A stretch of 64,000 nucleotides of DNA, from the NCBI GenBank assembly GCA_016719785.1, contig JADJYJ010000004.1, positions 248,001 to 312,000 on the forward strand, read 5' to 3'. The stretch is from Candidatus Amarolinea dominans. GTDB taxonomy: Bacteria; Chloroflexota; Anaerolineae; SSC4; Amarolineaceae. The position numbers and the translations under genes are program-made. The notes beneath the pieces are model-generated. The model saw only the letters and a program-made list of their open reading frames with translations, had not been told where the DNA came from and made no database searches. Shown here piece after piece: positions 7,415 through 16,778 of this stretch. Numbering within the stretch: position 1 is the stretch's first letter; each line of letters starts with the position of its first letter.

Positions 7415-9279
7415 TCACAACGTTGGAAATGATCAATTGGCGTGCCTACACATCGCGCAAGATTGTGTTTGATTCCGGCATTACGTTCCTCATGGGTCCA
7501 AACGGCGCCGGGAAGACCTCGATTCTGGAAGCAATCATCTATGCGCTGACTGGGGAACCGACTACCGTGAAAGAGCCCAGTAAATTTATGCGCGAGCCCG
7601 AGCAGCCAGCCCTTATCCGCTTATCTTTCACAGTAGGCGGTAAGGAGTTTCAGATCGAGAGAACTCAGTTGGCCAATAAAGCTGGAAGCGCCAAGCTGAT
7701 TGACATCCAATCTGGGCACGTCCTGGCCAGCACACACGCCCTAGTTACCAAGTACGTCGAGCGACTGATGGGACTTTCGGCCGATTTCTTGCAGCGAATT
7801 GTCTATATGTCCGAAGGTGATGTATTCCGCTTCATGAACCAGGCGCCTGGCCGGGCCTTGAGTCAGCAAATTCGCAACGTCCTTGGTCTGACCCAGATGG
7901 ATCAGTTTGTGGCCGCCATAACGCAAGCGGAGAAGGCAGTAGACGATAGAATCGCACCCATTCAGGAGTTGATAGCGATCGTAGACAAGCCGGGAAATGA
8001 TGGCGCGGATTTCGCTTCTCGCCTAGAAGCTCTGGATGCCCGACGCGACCAATTGTTGCAGCAATTGGCGGATCTGCGCTTGATACAGCAGCACGCCGCT
8101 CGTGAGCAGGAGGAGCAACAACACCTGCAACGGATGCGCTCGTGGCTGACGTATATCTCACAGACGGCCCAAAAACGCCCTCCCGGCTTAGATTTCTTTA
8201 TGGAGCTCACAATACCTCAGATATCTTCCTATTATGAGGAGGTGGAGGGCGTTGCAGAAAATGACATCGGTGAGCTTCTAGCACATATTGACTGGGTGAG
8301 CGGCGCAATTGGCGCATGGGAGAATATAAGCTCTGGACTTGCGCACGATCTTGGCGAAGATCTTGGCAAAGAGGCAACGGTGCCTTGTCCGGTCTGTGCT
8401 AAACCGATCACAATGAACGAGCGATCACAGATTGATCATAATGTCGATGTAGAAGTCGAACGCTTGCGAGGCCGCAAGGAGGAACTGGAACGACAATCCG
8501 ATGTGCTGTGGCAGAGAGTTACCGAGTTAAGAGAGGATCTCAAGAGTGTATCCGACATTTACGATGCACTTGTCCACGGTAGAATTCGGTCAATCTCCCC
8601 GGATACTACGCTGGAGCAGTTGATACCCTTGTTCCAGGAAGCCAAAGACGCAGCAGAATCCGTTGTATCGGTTGTGGACGCACGACTGAATGCAGCAAAA
8701 GAAGCACTGGCCCGCCTTGATAACGAACGAGCCGAGTATGCCGAAATAAACGGCAGATTAAAGGCACTTGGATTTAACACAGTCGCTGAAGCCAGACGAG
8801 CACTGATTGATCTGGAAATGCGGTCTCTCACGCTGCGCGCATCCAAGGCAGCCAGCTCGAAAGTGCAAGCAACTTTGCGCGATGCTGATTTGCAGCCCAT
8901 CTATGCTCAAGTTTCCAAAGTATGGGCGGCATTTTCCGGCAAAGAGAACTGGCAGGTGAAATTGGACGAAAAAGGTATGCCAACACTCACCAGCCGTGAG
9001 GGTCGCACTTTTGATTTGAGCCAGTTCAGCGGTGGCGAAAAGACAGCCCTCCTCCTCATGTTGCACACGATCATTGCCCAACATTTCTCGAAGAGCGATT
9101 TCTTACTCGTTGACGAGCCGCTAGAACACCTGGACCCCATCAACCGACGATCCTTAGTTCGTTTCTTGATTGACGCATCCAAACGCGGCAGTTTCAAACA
9201 GGCGCTCGTTGCCACGTTTGAAGAGTCACTGCTGCGGAAATACATGTCCGAGGAAGGTGTGCATATCGTACACGTGTGA
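7411..9279 (+). CDS. Rad50/SbcC-like SMC-family ATPase with zinc hook
   Basis: A 622-residue protein with the layout of a short Rad50: N-terminal head with Walker A GPNGAGKTS (29-37), coiled-coil arm, zinc hook CPVC (326-329), returning coiled coil, then ABC signature LSQFSGGEK (536-544), Walker B FLLVDEP (564-570) and D-loop LEHLD. Two usual residues look replaced: the Q-loop region reads YMSEGD where Rad50 has a Gln, and the H-loop region reads LVATFEES with no His. The arms are much shorter than in typical SbcC/Rad50. Dimerisation through the hook and ATP-driven clamping on DNA ends are inferred from the family. No Mre11/SbcD gene is adjacent; the PIN nuclease occupies that position. Confidence 0.85.
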   Translation: MITTLEMINWRAYTSRKIVFDSGITFLMGPNGAGKTSILEAIIYALTGEPTTVKEPSKFMREPEQPALIRLSFTVGGKEFQIERTQLANKAGSAKLIDIQSGHVLASTHALVTKYVERLMGLSADFLQRIVYMSEGDVFRFMNQAPGRALSQQIRNVLGLTQMDQFVAAITQAEKAVDDRIAPIQELIAIVDKPGNDGADFASRLEALDARRDQLLQQLADLRLIQQHAAREQEEQQHLQRMRSWLTYISQTAQKRPPGLDFFMELTIPQISSYYEEVEGVAENDIGELLAHIDWVSGAIGAWENISSGLAHDLGEDLGKEATVPCPVCAKPITMNERSQIDHNVDVEVERLRGRKEELERQSDVLWQRVTELREDLKSVSDIYDALVHGRIRSISPDTTLEQLIPLFQEAKDAAESVVSVVDARLNAAKEALARLDNERAEYAEINGRLKALGFNTVAEARRALIDLEMRSLTLRASKAASSKVQATLRDADLQPIYAQVSKVWAAFSGKENWQVKLDEKGMPTLTSREGRTFDLSQFSGGEKTALLLMLHTIIAQHFSKSDFLLVDEPLEHLDPINRRSLVRFLIDASKRGSFKQALVATFEESLLRKYMSEEGVHIVHV

Positions 9280-9337
9280 ACCAGCTGGCTCAACTCGATC
9301 TCCGATCTCTGATCTACCAACCACAAGGACGGCGCCT

Positions 9338-12205
9338 ATGAAGATTATCGAACGCAAGGTCTACCGCGGACCGAACTACTACTCCTACCGGCCGGTCATC
9401 CGTCTGACACTCGACCTGGAAGAGCTGGAGGCTTACCCCACGAGCGAACTTCCCGGCTTCACGGCTGCGCTGCTGGCCCTGATCCCAACCCTGCACGAGC
9501 ACGGCTGTTCCTACGGCACGCCCGGCGGCTTCGTGCGGCGCCTGGAGGAGGGGACCTGGCTGGGGCATGTGCTCGAACATGTCGCCATCGAGCTGCAGTG
9601 CCTGGCCGGCACGCCCGTCACCTTTGGCAAGACGCGCGGCGCGGGCGAAACCGGCGTCTACCACGTGGTCTACTCCTTCCAGCAGGAGGAGGTGGGCCTG
9701 GACGCGGGACGCCTGGCCGAGCGCGTGCTGCGCAGCCTGCTGCCGGCCGATCTGCCCAGCACCCTGCCGGAGGCGGAGCGCGCCGCGTTCAACTTCACCC
9801 TGGAGCTGGAAGAACTGGCGGCGCTGACCGATCGCGTCGCGCTGGGACCATCCACCGGCAGCCTGGTCAAAGCAGCCGAGGAGCGCAACATTCCCTGGAT
9901 TCGCCTGAACGAGGGCAGCCTGGTGCAGTTCGGGCACGGCCGGTATCAGAAGCGCATCCAGGCCACAGTGACGAGTGAAACGCGGCACATTGCCGTGGAC
10001 ATTGCGCAGGACAAGGAGCTGACCGCACGCCTGCTCGACGATATGGGCATTCCGGTGCCGCGGCAGCGCGTGGTGAACGAGGAGGGCGCCGCCGCCGAAG
10101 CCAGCCACGCCATCGGCTTCCCGGTGGTGGTCAAGCCGCTGGACGCCAGCCACGGCCGCGGCGTCTCGCTCAATTTGCAGAACGAGGCTGAGGTGCGCCT
10201 GGCCTTCCAGAAAGCGCAGGAGCATCGCAGTTATGTCATCATCGAGAAGTTCATCCCCGGTCGCGACTATCGCGTGCTCGTCGTCAACGGCCAGATGGTG
10301 GCGGTGGCCGAACGCGTGCCCGGCCATGTGATCGGCGATGGCGAGCATACCGTACAGGAGCTGATTGACATCGTCAACCGCGACCCGCGCCGCGGTGTGG
10401 GCCATGAAAAGGTGCTGACCCGCCTCTTGGTTGACCATCAGGCCCTGCGCTTGCTGGAGCAGGCCGGCCTGACGCTGGCAAGTGTGCTGGCGACCGGCCG
10501 CGTGCTCTATCTGCGCTCCACCGGCAACCTGAGCACCGGCGGCACCGCGATTGATCGCACCGATGAGATCTGCTACGAGAACAAGGAAATTGCCATCCGC
10601 GCCGCGCAGGTGGTGGGGCTGGACGTGGCCGGCATTGACTTCATCACGCCGGACATTGCGCATCCGATCAGCGAAGTGGGCGGCGGCATCGTCGAGGTCA
10701 ACGCGGCGCCGGGCTTTCGCATGCATGTGGCGCCCAGCGAAGGGACGCCGCGTGACGTGGCCGGGCCGGTGATGGACATGCTCTTCCCGCTTGGCGCGGC
10801 CAGCCGCATCCCCATGGCCGCCATCACCGGCACCAACGGCAAGACCACCACCTCCCGCATGGTCGCGCACATCCTGAAGATGTCGGGCTATCACGTGGGC
10901 TTGACCACCACCGACGGCATTTACATTGACGGCGAGCGTTATCTGTCCGGCGACATGACCGGGCCCTGGTCCGCGCGCGTGGTGCTCAAACACCCGCTGG
11001 TGGACGCCGCGGTGCTGGAAACCGCGCGCGGCGGCATCCTGCGCGAGGGCCTGGGCTATGACAAGGTGGATGTGGGCGCGGTCCTCAACGTCGCCGGCGA
11101 TCATCTGGGCCTCACAGGCGTCGAAACCCTGGAAGACCTGGCGGCCGTCAAGGCGCTGGTGGTCGAGGTGGTCAAAGACGGCGGTTACGCGGTGCTCAAC
11201 GCGGACGATCCGCTGACCGTGGCAATGGCCGCGCGCTGTGACGGCGATCCGTTCTACTTCACCTTCGATCCACACAACCCGGTGGTGCAGGAGCATGTGC
11301 GCAAGGGCGGGCGCGCCATTGTTTTGGAAGATGGCCTCAACGGCAAGATGCTGACCCTCTATGAGCGCAATCAGCACATCCCCCTGCTGTGGGCGCACCT
11401 GATCCCGGCCACGCTGGAGGGGCTGGCCCGTTTCAACGTGGCCAACGCGCTGGCGGCCGCGGCTATCGCGCGTGCGCTCGGCGTCAAGGTGGAGAACATC
11501 CGCCAGGGCCTGCGCACCTTCGACAGCAGTCACTTCCAGGTGCCGGGACGCCTGAATGTCTACGATCAGCATCCCTTCCGCGTGATCGTGGACTACGGGC
11601 ACAACCCGCCGGCCGTGCAGGCCATGGCCGACCTGGTGCAGGCGCTGCCGCGTAAAGGCCGCGCGATTGGTGTGGTGGCCGCGCCGGGCGACCGCCGCGA
11701 TGCGGATATTCAGGCCATTGGCGGGATTGCGGGGCGCACGTTCGATCTACTCTTCTGCCGGGAGGACTACAGTCACCGCGGCCGCGCGCCAGGCGAGGTG
11801 GCGGGCTTGGTTCACCGCGCCGCGGCCGCGGCCGGCCTGGCGGAGGAGCGGATCGTCGAGATTTGGGACGAGACGGAGGCCATCGCCGCGGCCCTGGCGA
11901 CGGCGCAGACCGGGGATCTGCTCGTCATCTTTGCCGACGATGTGCAGGCCGCGTGGAAACAGGTGATCTACTGGGGCCAGGGCCGGCCCGAGTCGCCGGC
12001 GCCCACGGAGACGCCCGTTTTTGCTGAAACTGCGCAGGGCGCCGCCTTCGCCAGCGCCACCATCCTGGGTGAAGCGCCTGCGCCGGCCAGCCGCGTGCGG
12101 TCACTGCATGCGGCCGACAGCAGCGACCGCTTCCGCCTGCCGCCGGTGGAGCGCAGCAGCGCAGACGCAGCAGCCGGCATCCGCGGGGTGGGGCATGATG
12201 ATTAG
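9338..12205 (+). CDS. cphA: Cyanophycin synthetase
   Basis: This enzyme polymerises aspartate and arginine into cyanophycin, a nitrogen storage polymer. The ATG at 9338 follows AAGGA; earlier in-frame starts overlap the ATPase gene. The 955-residue product has the N-terminal CphA domain (about 1-165), an ATP-grasp domain (about 200-480) and a Mur-ligase-like domain with P-loop ITGTNGKTTT near residue 496, followed by the conserved HNP region (DYGHNPPAV). A ~70-residue Ala/Pro-rich tail exceeds the usual length. No cyanophycinase is seen in the window. G+C content matches the core genome, unlike the flanking genes. It converges with the methyltransferase gene. Confidence 0.95.
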   Translation: MKIIERKVYRGPNYYSYRPVIRLTLDLEELEAYPTSELPGFTAALLALIPTLHEHGCSYGTPGGFVRRLEEGTWLGHVLEHVAIELQCLAGTPVTFGKTRGAGETGVYHVVYSFQQEEVGLDAGRLAERVLRSLLPADLPSTLPEAERAAFNFTLELEELAALTDRVALGPSTGSLVKAAEERNIPWIRLNEGSLVQFGHGRYQKRIQATVTSETRHIAVDIAQDKELTARLLDDMGIPVPRQRVVNEEGAAAEASHAIGFPVVVKPLDASHGRGVSLNLQNEAEVRLAFQKAQEHRSYVIIEKFIPGRDYRVLVVNGQMVAVAERVPGHVIGDGEHTVQELIDIVNRDPRRGVGHEKVLTRLLVDHQALRLLEQAGLTLASVLATGRVLYLRSTGNLSTGGTAIDRTDEICYENKEIAIRAAQVVGLDVAGIDFITPDIAHPISEVGGGIVEVNAAPGFRMHVAPSEGTPRDVAGPVMDMLFPLGAASRIPMAAITGTNGKTTTSRMVAHILKMSGYHVGLTTTDGIYIDGERYLSGDMTGPWSARVVLKHPLVDAAVLETARGGILREGLGYDKVDVGAVLNVAGDHLGLTGVETLEDLAAVKALVVEVVKDGGYAVLNADDPLTVAMAARCDGDPFYFTFDPHNPVVQEHVRKGGRAIVLEDGLNGKMLTLYERNQHIPLLWAHLIPATLEGLARFNVANALAAAAIARALGVKVENIRQGLRTFDSSHFQVPGRLNVYDQHPFRVIVDYGHNPPAVQAMADLVQALPRKGRAIGVVAAPGDRRDADIQAIGGIAGRTFDLLFCREDYSHRGRAPGEVAGLVHRAAAAAGLAEERIVEIWDETEAIAAALATAQTGDLLVIFADDVQAAWKQVIYWGQGRPESPAPTETPVFAETAQGAAFASATILGEAPAPASRVRSLHAADSSDRFRLPPVERSSADAAAGIRGVGHDD

Positions 12206-12225
12206 AGCCGGGATTGCGTGGGGGT

Positions 12226-13794
12226 TCAGCGGGACGGCGACACAGAAAAAGCGCTTGCGTCATAGGTCACTGATTGCTCGAACAGCCGCATCTGCGACGG
12301 CAGACCAAATTCCGCAATGACGTGATCCGGGATTGACAATTTCTCCAGGGAACGAGGTTCCACCTTGATGGAGCCATCACCGTACGATTTACCAACGATG
12401 GCTAGATTGGCGATAGTGTCAGGATGGCTCAAGATCCCCCACAGCCGCTTCAGGTAATCAGGATCGTTGCTTTTGGGGTAGACGCACAAGAAACCGGTCA
12501 GCGGAATGACGCCGGCCGTGTTGCGAATGAAGCGAGAATGGCGACGCCCCAGGTAGGCAAAGAGGAAGGGGGGCGCGACGCGTGTTTCCATCCGATACCA
12601 CGGCTTGCGTTGAGAGATCAAAGGCCGCTGTGGCAAACCGAGCGCTTCGCCAGTTTTCAAGTAATCTCTGACCGATTCAGGAAAGGTCTCTGGGGGTTGG
12701 CCGTTGAGCGTCAGAAGCAGCGTGGGGCGACCATGCGCACACAGAGACTCGATCGTCTCCTGAGTGATTTCGTTGGTAGGAACATCCCTGGTTCGTCCCA
12801 CGGCCCTGACAAAATACTCACGCGGGATGCCCATCTTCTGTGCTTGTTCATCGGTCAAGAAGAAGAACTCATTGGCGCCGGTGGCGACGCCGCGCACGAT
12901 GTGTACGAAGTCTCCGAGTACATAACGCCCGGTCTGGCTCGCTATGGGCGGACGCGAGAAACCTGTAGACAGTCCCTCCGCCAAACCGCGCTCAACTGCA
13001 AGCAGGGGTTCCTGGGAGTCGATTGGAAAACGAGAGCGCACCCACGCCCTGAGCAGGTCCGTCCGCGGCTCATAGCACTTCGCCCAGACAAACGTGGTTC
13101 CTGGCTCCGAGTTGCGAATGAAGAAGATGAGCGGATTGGTGTCCACCCGAGGAAACGGCGAGGCCTCGGAAGCAAACGTCACCACGGCATCCAGAGCATA
13201 GTGCGCACAGATCCAGCGCCATAAATTCTGGGCGAACTTACCCTCACAGGTGTCCGCTGGCATAATGAATGCCAGACGCCCCTCTTGTTCAAGCAATGTC
13301 AGGGCACGCATCAGAAAGTAGATGTGGAGACCCGCGCGTCCATCCAGGGTTTTGCCAATGGTTTGCAGGCTCAGGCGTTTGAGTCGTTCCTTGGTTTCGA
13401 GAGGAATGCGGTGATGGCGAATGTAGGGCGGATTTGCCACGATGGCGGAGAACTTCGCCTGGGGCGGCTGGAGGACAAAATCGCCAATGGTAACGGATGC
13501 CAAGTCGCTCTCAGTCAGGCCGTAATCAAGGGCCTGCGCTAACGCCGCTTGGTCAATGTCCATACCGCTCAGTGCGATACTGCGAAACCCTCGTTCATCG
13601 GCCACAGTCTTGGCTGCGCGAAAGAATGCACCTGCGCCAACCGCCGGATCGAACAGCATCGAACCTTGTTCAGCAAGTACATATTCGGCCATTGCCTCCG
13701 CTATCCAGTCAGGCGTCCAGAATTGGCCCTTTGTGCGAAGCATCTCCCTGGCCTCGCCTCCAGCAGGCAGCGCGTAATGGTCAATCTTCGGCAT
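12226..13794 (-). CDS. N6-adenine DNA methyltransferase of an AccI-type restriction-modification pair
   Basis: A 522-residue gamma-type adenine methyltransferase: SAM-binding motif I in LFDPAVGAGAFF, an acidic motif (GMDID), and catalytic NPPY (ANPPYIRHH). The C-terminal half is the target-recognition part (for example IVRGVATGANEFFFLT), as in Eco57I/TaqI-like enzymes. The ATG at 13794 is preferred to an upstream GTG at 13830; it overlaps the endonuclease frame by 14 bases. It should protect the host sites, which for AccI are GTMKAC; that specificity is inferred only from the partner. The frame is intact although the endonuclease frame is broken. Confidence 0.88.
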   Translation of the reverse strand: MPKIDHYALPAGGEAREMLRTKGQFWTPDWIAEAMAEYVLAEQGSMLFDPAVGAGAFFRAAKTVADERGFRSIALSGMDIDQAALAQALDYGLTESDLASVTIGDFVLQPPQAKFSAIVANPPYIRHHRIPLETKERLKRLSLQTIGKTLDGRAGLHIYFLMRALTLLEQEGRLAFIMPADTCEGKFAQNLWRWICAHYALDAVVTFASEASPFPRVDTNPLIFFIRNSEPGTTFVWAKCYEPRTDLLRAWVRSRFPIDSQEPLLAVERGLAEGLSTGFSRPPIASQTGRYVLGDFVHIVRGVATGANEFFFLTDEQAQKMGIPREYFVRAVGRTRDVPTNEITQETIESLCAHGRPTLLLTLNGQPPETFPESVRDYLKTGEALGLPQRPLISQRKPWYRMETRVAPPFLFAYLGRRHSRFIRNTAGVIPLTGFLCVYPKSNDPDYLKRLWGILSHPDTIANLAIVGKSYGDGSIKVEPRSLEKLSIPDHVIAEFGLPSQMRLFEQSVTYDASAFSVSPSR

Positions 13795-14736
13795 GTCGTA
13801 GTTTTCCCAAAACCTGTAACGCTTCTGCACGTAAGGTCATCTTGCCACCTTCAAAATGCACATACGGCAGAATGTGCCCATTCTTGTCTTCGATAAACTT
13901 GGCCTTCAGTTGAGGTTCCTCGTTCGCATCACCCAGAGGATAGCCATAATGGTAGTAGAACTTATACAACTGCTTCCTGGTAGTCGCTCCACCTGGGGCC
14001 TGGAAGACTTGTTCAGTCGGTAAAATAAAACCTTCTTCGATCAGCCTTTCTGCCTCATCGAAAGCAAGGCCAAAGGCAAGATCAAAGAATACGTGCCAGA
14101 TGTGGATGGGGATGCTATTCGAGTTCTGCCAGTTTTGCAAGGGTCTGCGATCTTCTTCCTTCATGATAATCGTGGGCAACACAGCGTTTTTCCTCAGCCC
14201 TGGTTTGCCGCCAAGCCGCTTCTGGGCCTTCAACCCAGCACCATAGTCCGGCATGCGGGCAGCTTTCCACAGGCTGTTCTCACATTCGACGGCCAGAATG
14301 GCATTTCCCAGAAGCGCCTGCATCATGGGGTTGTTTTCAACAGTAAACGGCAGTTCGCCGATGCCGCCCAGGCTTTCGACCAGCTCCATCACCAATCCTT
14401 TGTCTGGCGCTGCGAAAATCAAGAGATCGGGGCGTTTGATAGCGCCCAAGCCCGCAGCTTCCAGACGCTCGAAATAAAGCTCAAAGCGCGCACATCGTCA
14501 TTCGGCGCGGCTCCGCTTGGCCCATATGGAATCGCGAAGAATTCCTGGCTATCGTGAACAGCTTGAATGACGCGCTCCTCGCTCCACGCGCCTTGCGACC
14601 AGCGCATCAGGAAATCGCTTCCCCGCAGGCGCCTCGGGTTGAGTACAAAATCAGACCATTCAACCGCAGTGTGCCCCCGGAGTTCAAACTCGATATTCTC
14701 AACGCTCACGCTCAGAAGATGCTCAAAGAGATGCAT
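13781..14736 (-). pseudogene. AccI-family type II restriction endonuclease, frameshifted
   Basis: Two adjacent frames together form one AccI-like endonuclease of about 318 codons. The N-terminal piece (14736 to about 14490) holds RGSDFLMRWSQGAWSEE and PYGPSGAAPNDDVR. The C-terminal piece begins with FELYFERLEAAGLG, then IKRPDLLIF, AVECENSLWKA, HIWHVFFDLA and NGHILPYVHFEGG. The correct frame is lost by one base near 14481-14493 (the GCGCGC run). The start at 14736 has GGAG nine bases upstream. It is either inactivated, leaving an orphan methyltransferase, or the shift is a sequencing error. Lower G+C than the flanking core genes suggests transfer. Confidence 0.8.
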
Positions 14737-14854
14737 GCAGATTTTCTCCGACCCAAGGATGTCGGGGCAATTCTACCACAGATGAAAAGGAAACCTAAAG
14801 TGGCGCATCGAAGTGAACCTGAGCAGATTGTTGCACTTTCTGACCTGCGTCATA

Positions 14855-14882
14855 TTGCCTGTTATTCGAATGACGCTATAAT
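14855..14882 (+). promoter_or_regulatory. Predicted sigma70-type promoter for the cyclase/molybdenum hydroxylase operon
   Basis: TTGCCT (14855-14860), a 16-base spacer and a perfect TATAAT (14877-14882) lie 80 bases before the cyclase start, in the divergent gap from the restriction gene. Confidence 0.55.
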
Positions 14883-14963
14883 CCTCCCATCCCGCTCATG
14901 GCTGCCAGAAGACTCCCCTGGCGTTGATGTCAGGGTCATTTTTTCTCTTGGAGGTCCGAAACG

Positions 14964-15812
14964 ATGAAGTTTGTTGATCTCTCGATTCCGCTCGGTGTGG
15001 GCACGCCGGCCTGGCCGACCTACGAACCACTGCAAATCAAGTATTTCAAGCGCCTGGCGCCCAACGGCGCCAACGGCCAGATCATCACCCATTCTAATCA
15101 CCTCGGCACGCACCTCGATGGCGAAATTCACTTCTACACCCCAGGCAAGGACATCGCCAGCCTCACTCTCGATTTTCTGACCGGCCCCGCGGCCATCGTT
15201 GATCTGTCCGATGTCTGCGGCGACTATGACATCTACACCTCGAAGATGGTGGAGGATCGGGTGGATGTGCATGAGGGCGATATTCTGATCATTCACACCG
15301 GCTATCACCGCTACGGATGGGATCAGCCGCGCGCGGACGAAATCCGCTACATGGTCAAGCACCCCGGCCCCGATCGCGAGTTCGCCGAATGGTGCAAGGC
15401 CAAGAAGCTCAAATGGCTGGCGGTGGACTGCGGCAGCGCGGATCACCCCATGAACACCATCATCCGCCAGTGGATGCCGCGCCAGGCCGCTGAGGCCGAG
15501 ACGCATTTCCAGCGCAAGTACGGCCAGGGCCTGGCCGGCGTCTTCACCGACGACAAGTACCAACTGATGCACATCGAATTGTTCCCCTTCGGCATCATCC
15601 ATGCCGAATGCCTGGGCGGCGACATTGACCTGCTGCTCAACCAGCGCGTCGACGTGGGCTGCTTCCCCTGGCGCTTCGTGGACGGCGAATCGTGCATCGC
15701 GCGCATCGTGGCTTACGTGGACGATGAACGCTACGCCGAGCTGATGGCGAAAAAGGCGTCCCAGGCGCTGACCAAACACGGCGACTGCATCTGCCAGCGT
15801 CCCCAGCTCTAG
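14964..15812 (+). CDS. Cyclase-family metal-dependent hydrolase (kynurenine formamidase-like)
   Basis: A 282-residue member of the cyclase family (PF04199-type), which hydrolyses amide or lactone-like bonds using a metal. The signature HLGTHLDGEIHF gives ligands His46, His50 and Asp52; a second conserved region reads FPFGIIHAECLGGDID. GGAGGT sits eight bases before the ATG. It is the first gene of a cluster with a FAD, 2Fe-2S and molybdopterin hydroxylase. The pair suggests catabolism of an N-heterocycle or amide in which one enzyme hydroxylates and the other hydrolyses. The substrate is not evident. Confidence 0.85.
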   Translation: MKFVDLSIPLGVGTPAWPTYEPLQIKYFKRLAPNGANGQIITHSNHLGTHLDGEIHFYTPGKDIASLTLDFLTGPAAIVDLSDVCGDYDIYTSKMVEDRVDVHEGDILIIHTGYHRYGWDQPRADEIRYMVKHPGPDREFAEWCKAKKLKWLAVDCGSADHPMNTIIRQWMPRQAAEAETHFQRKYGQGLAGVFTDDKYQLMHIELFPFGIIHAECLGGDIDLLLNQRVDVGCFPWRFVDGESCIARIVAYVDDERYAELMAKKASQALTKHGDCICQRPQL

Positions 15813-15887
15813 GCGTGAATGGCCGGCAACCGCTGCCGCAAACGGGCTATCCCGGCCGGCGCGCCTGTCATGGTCGAGGTGACATTC

Positions 15888-16757
15888 ATGGAACCATTCG
15901 AGTATATCAAACCATCCTCCCCGGCCGAGGCCAGCGCCATTCTGGCGGCCGAGGGCAGCGCCGCGCGCATCTTGCAGGGCGGCACCGATCTCATCATCCG
16001 CATGCGCGGCGATTTCATCCATCCCAAGATCGTGGTGGACCTCAAGGGCCTGCCCGGTATGCGGGACGTGGCGTTCAACCCCGATGATGGCCTGATCCTG
16101 GGCGCGGCCGTGACGATGAACGAGGTTGCGACCCATCCTGCGATCCTGGCCCATTACCGGATGTTGGCCGACGCCTGCGAAACGGTCGGCTCGTATCAGT
16201 TACGCAACCGCGCCACCATCGGCGGCAACGTGTGCAACGCCAGCCCGGCCGGCGACAGCATCCCGGCGCTGCTCTGTTATGACGCAACCGCCGTCATCTA
16301 CAACCCGGCCGGCGAACGCCGCCTGCCGCTCTTCGACTTCTTCAGAGGGCCTGGCAAGACTGACCTGAAGCCGGGTGAATTCCTGCAGGCGCTGGAACTG
16401 CCCGCGTCGCCCGCTGGCGCGGTTGGCATTTACAACAAACTGGGGCGCACCAAAGTGGGCGACATCGCCGTCATCGGCGTCGGCGTCCTGGGCTGGCCGC
16501 AGCGCAGCAACCCATCGGGCAGCGCCTGGCGCATCGCGTTGGCCTCGGTTGGTCCCACACCGCTGCTGGCGCCGACCGCCGAAGCGCTGCTCGCCCAGGA
16601 GACGGATGATCTGGCCGTGGACGCTGCGGCCGCCGCGGTGATGAACGCCTGCCGTCCGATTGATGATGTGCGCGCCAGCGGGGCCTATCGCCAGGCCATG
16701 GTGCGCGTTCTGGCCCGCCGCGCCATCGAAGGCGTGCTGGCCCACCTCCCCTTTTAG
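15888..16757 (+). CDS. Molybdenum hydroxylase FAD-binding subunit (CoxM/XdhB-like)
   Basis: A 289-residue FAD subunit of the xanthine dehydrogenase/CO dehydrogenase family. The start MEPFEYIKPSS at 15888 is preceded by GAGGTG. FAD-binding signatures are ARILQGGTDL (about residues 28-37) and TIGGNVCNASPAGD (about 111-124); the first pairs with LRNRATIGGN. It transfers electrons from the iron-sulfur subunit to the final acceptor. Order FAD, 2Fe-2S, large subunit, all on one strand with short gaps, fits one operon. Confidence 0.93.
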   Translation: MEPFEYIKPSSPAEASAILAAEGSAARILQGGTDLIIRMRGDFIHPKIVVDLKGLPGMRDVAFNPDDGLILGAAVTMNEVATHPAILAHYRMLADACETVGSYQLRNRATIGGNVCNASPAGDSIPALLCYDATAVIYNPAGERRLPLFDFFRGPGKTDLKPGEFLQALELPASPAGAVGIYNKLGRTKVGDIAVIGVGVLGWPQRSNPSGSAWRIALASVGPTPLLAPTAEALLAQETDDLAVDAAAAAVMNACRPIDDVRASGAYRQAMVRVLARRAIEGVLAHLPF

Positions 16758-16778
16758 AGCCACCAAACGAGGGATTTT

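Noticed and set aside
7411..9279. Plain SbcC/Rad50 repair gene
   Set aside because: No SbcD/Mre11 partner, much shorter arms, altered Q- and H-loop regions, and tight coupling to a PIN nuclease gene.
9314..11602. A 762-residue minus-strand frame opposite cyanophycin synthetase
   Set aside because: Its composition (His/Ala/Gly/Gln-rich) is that of an antisense shadow of a high-G+C gene; the plus-strand gene has clear family motifs.
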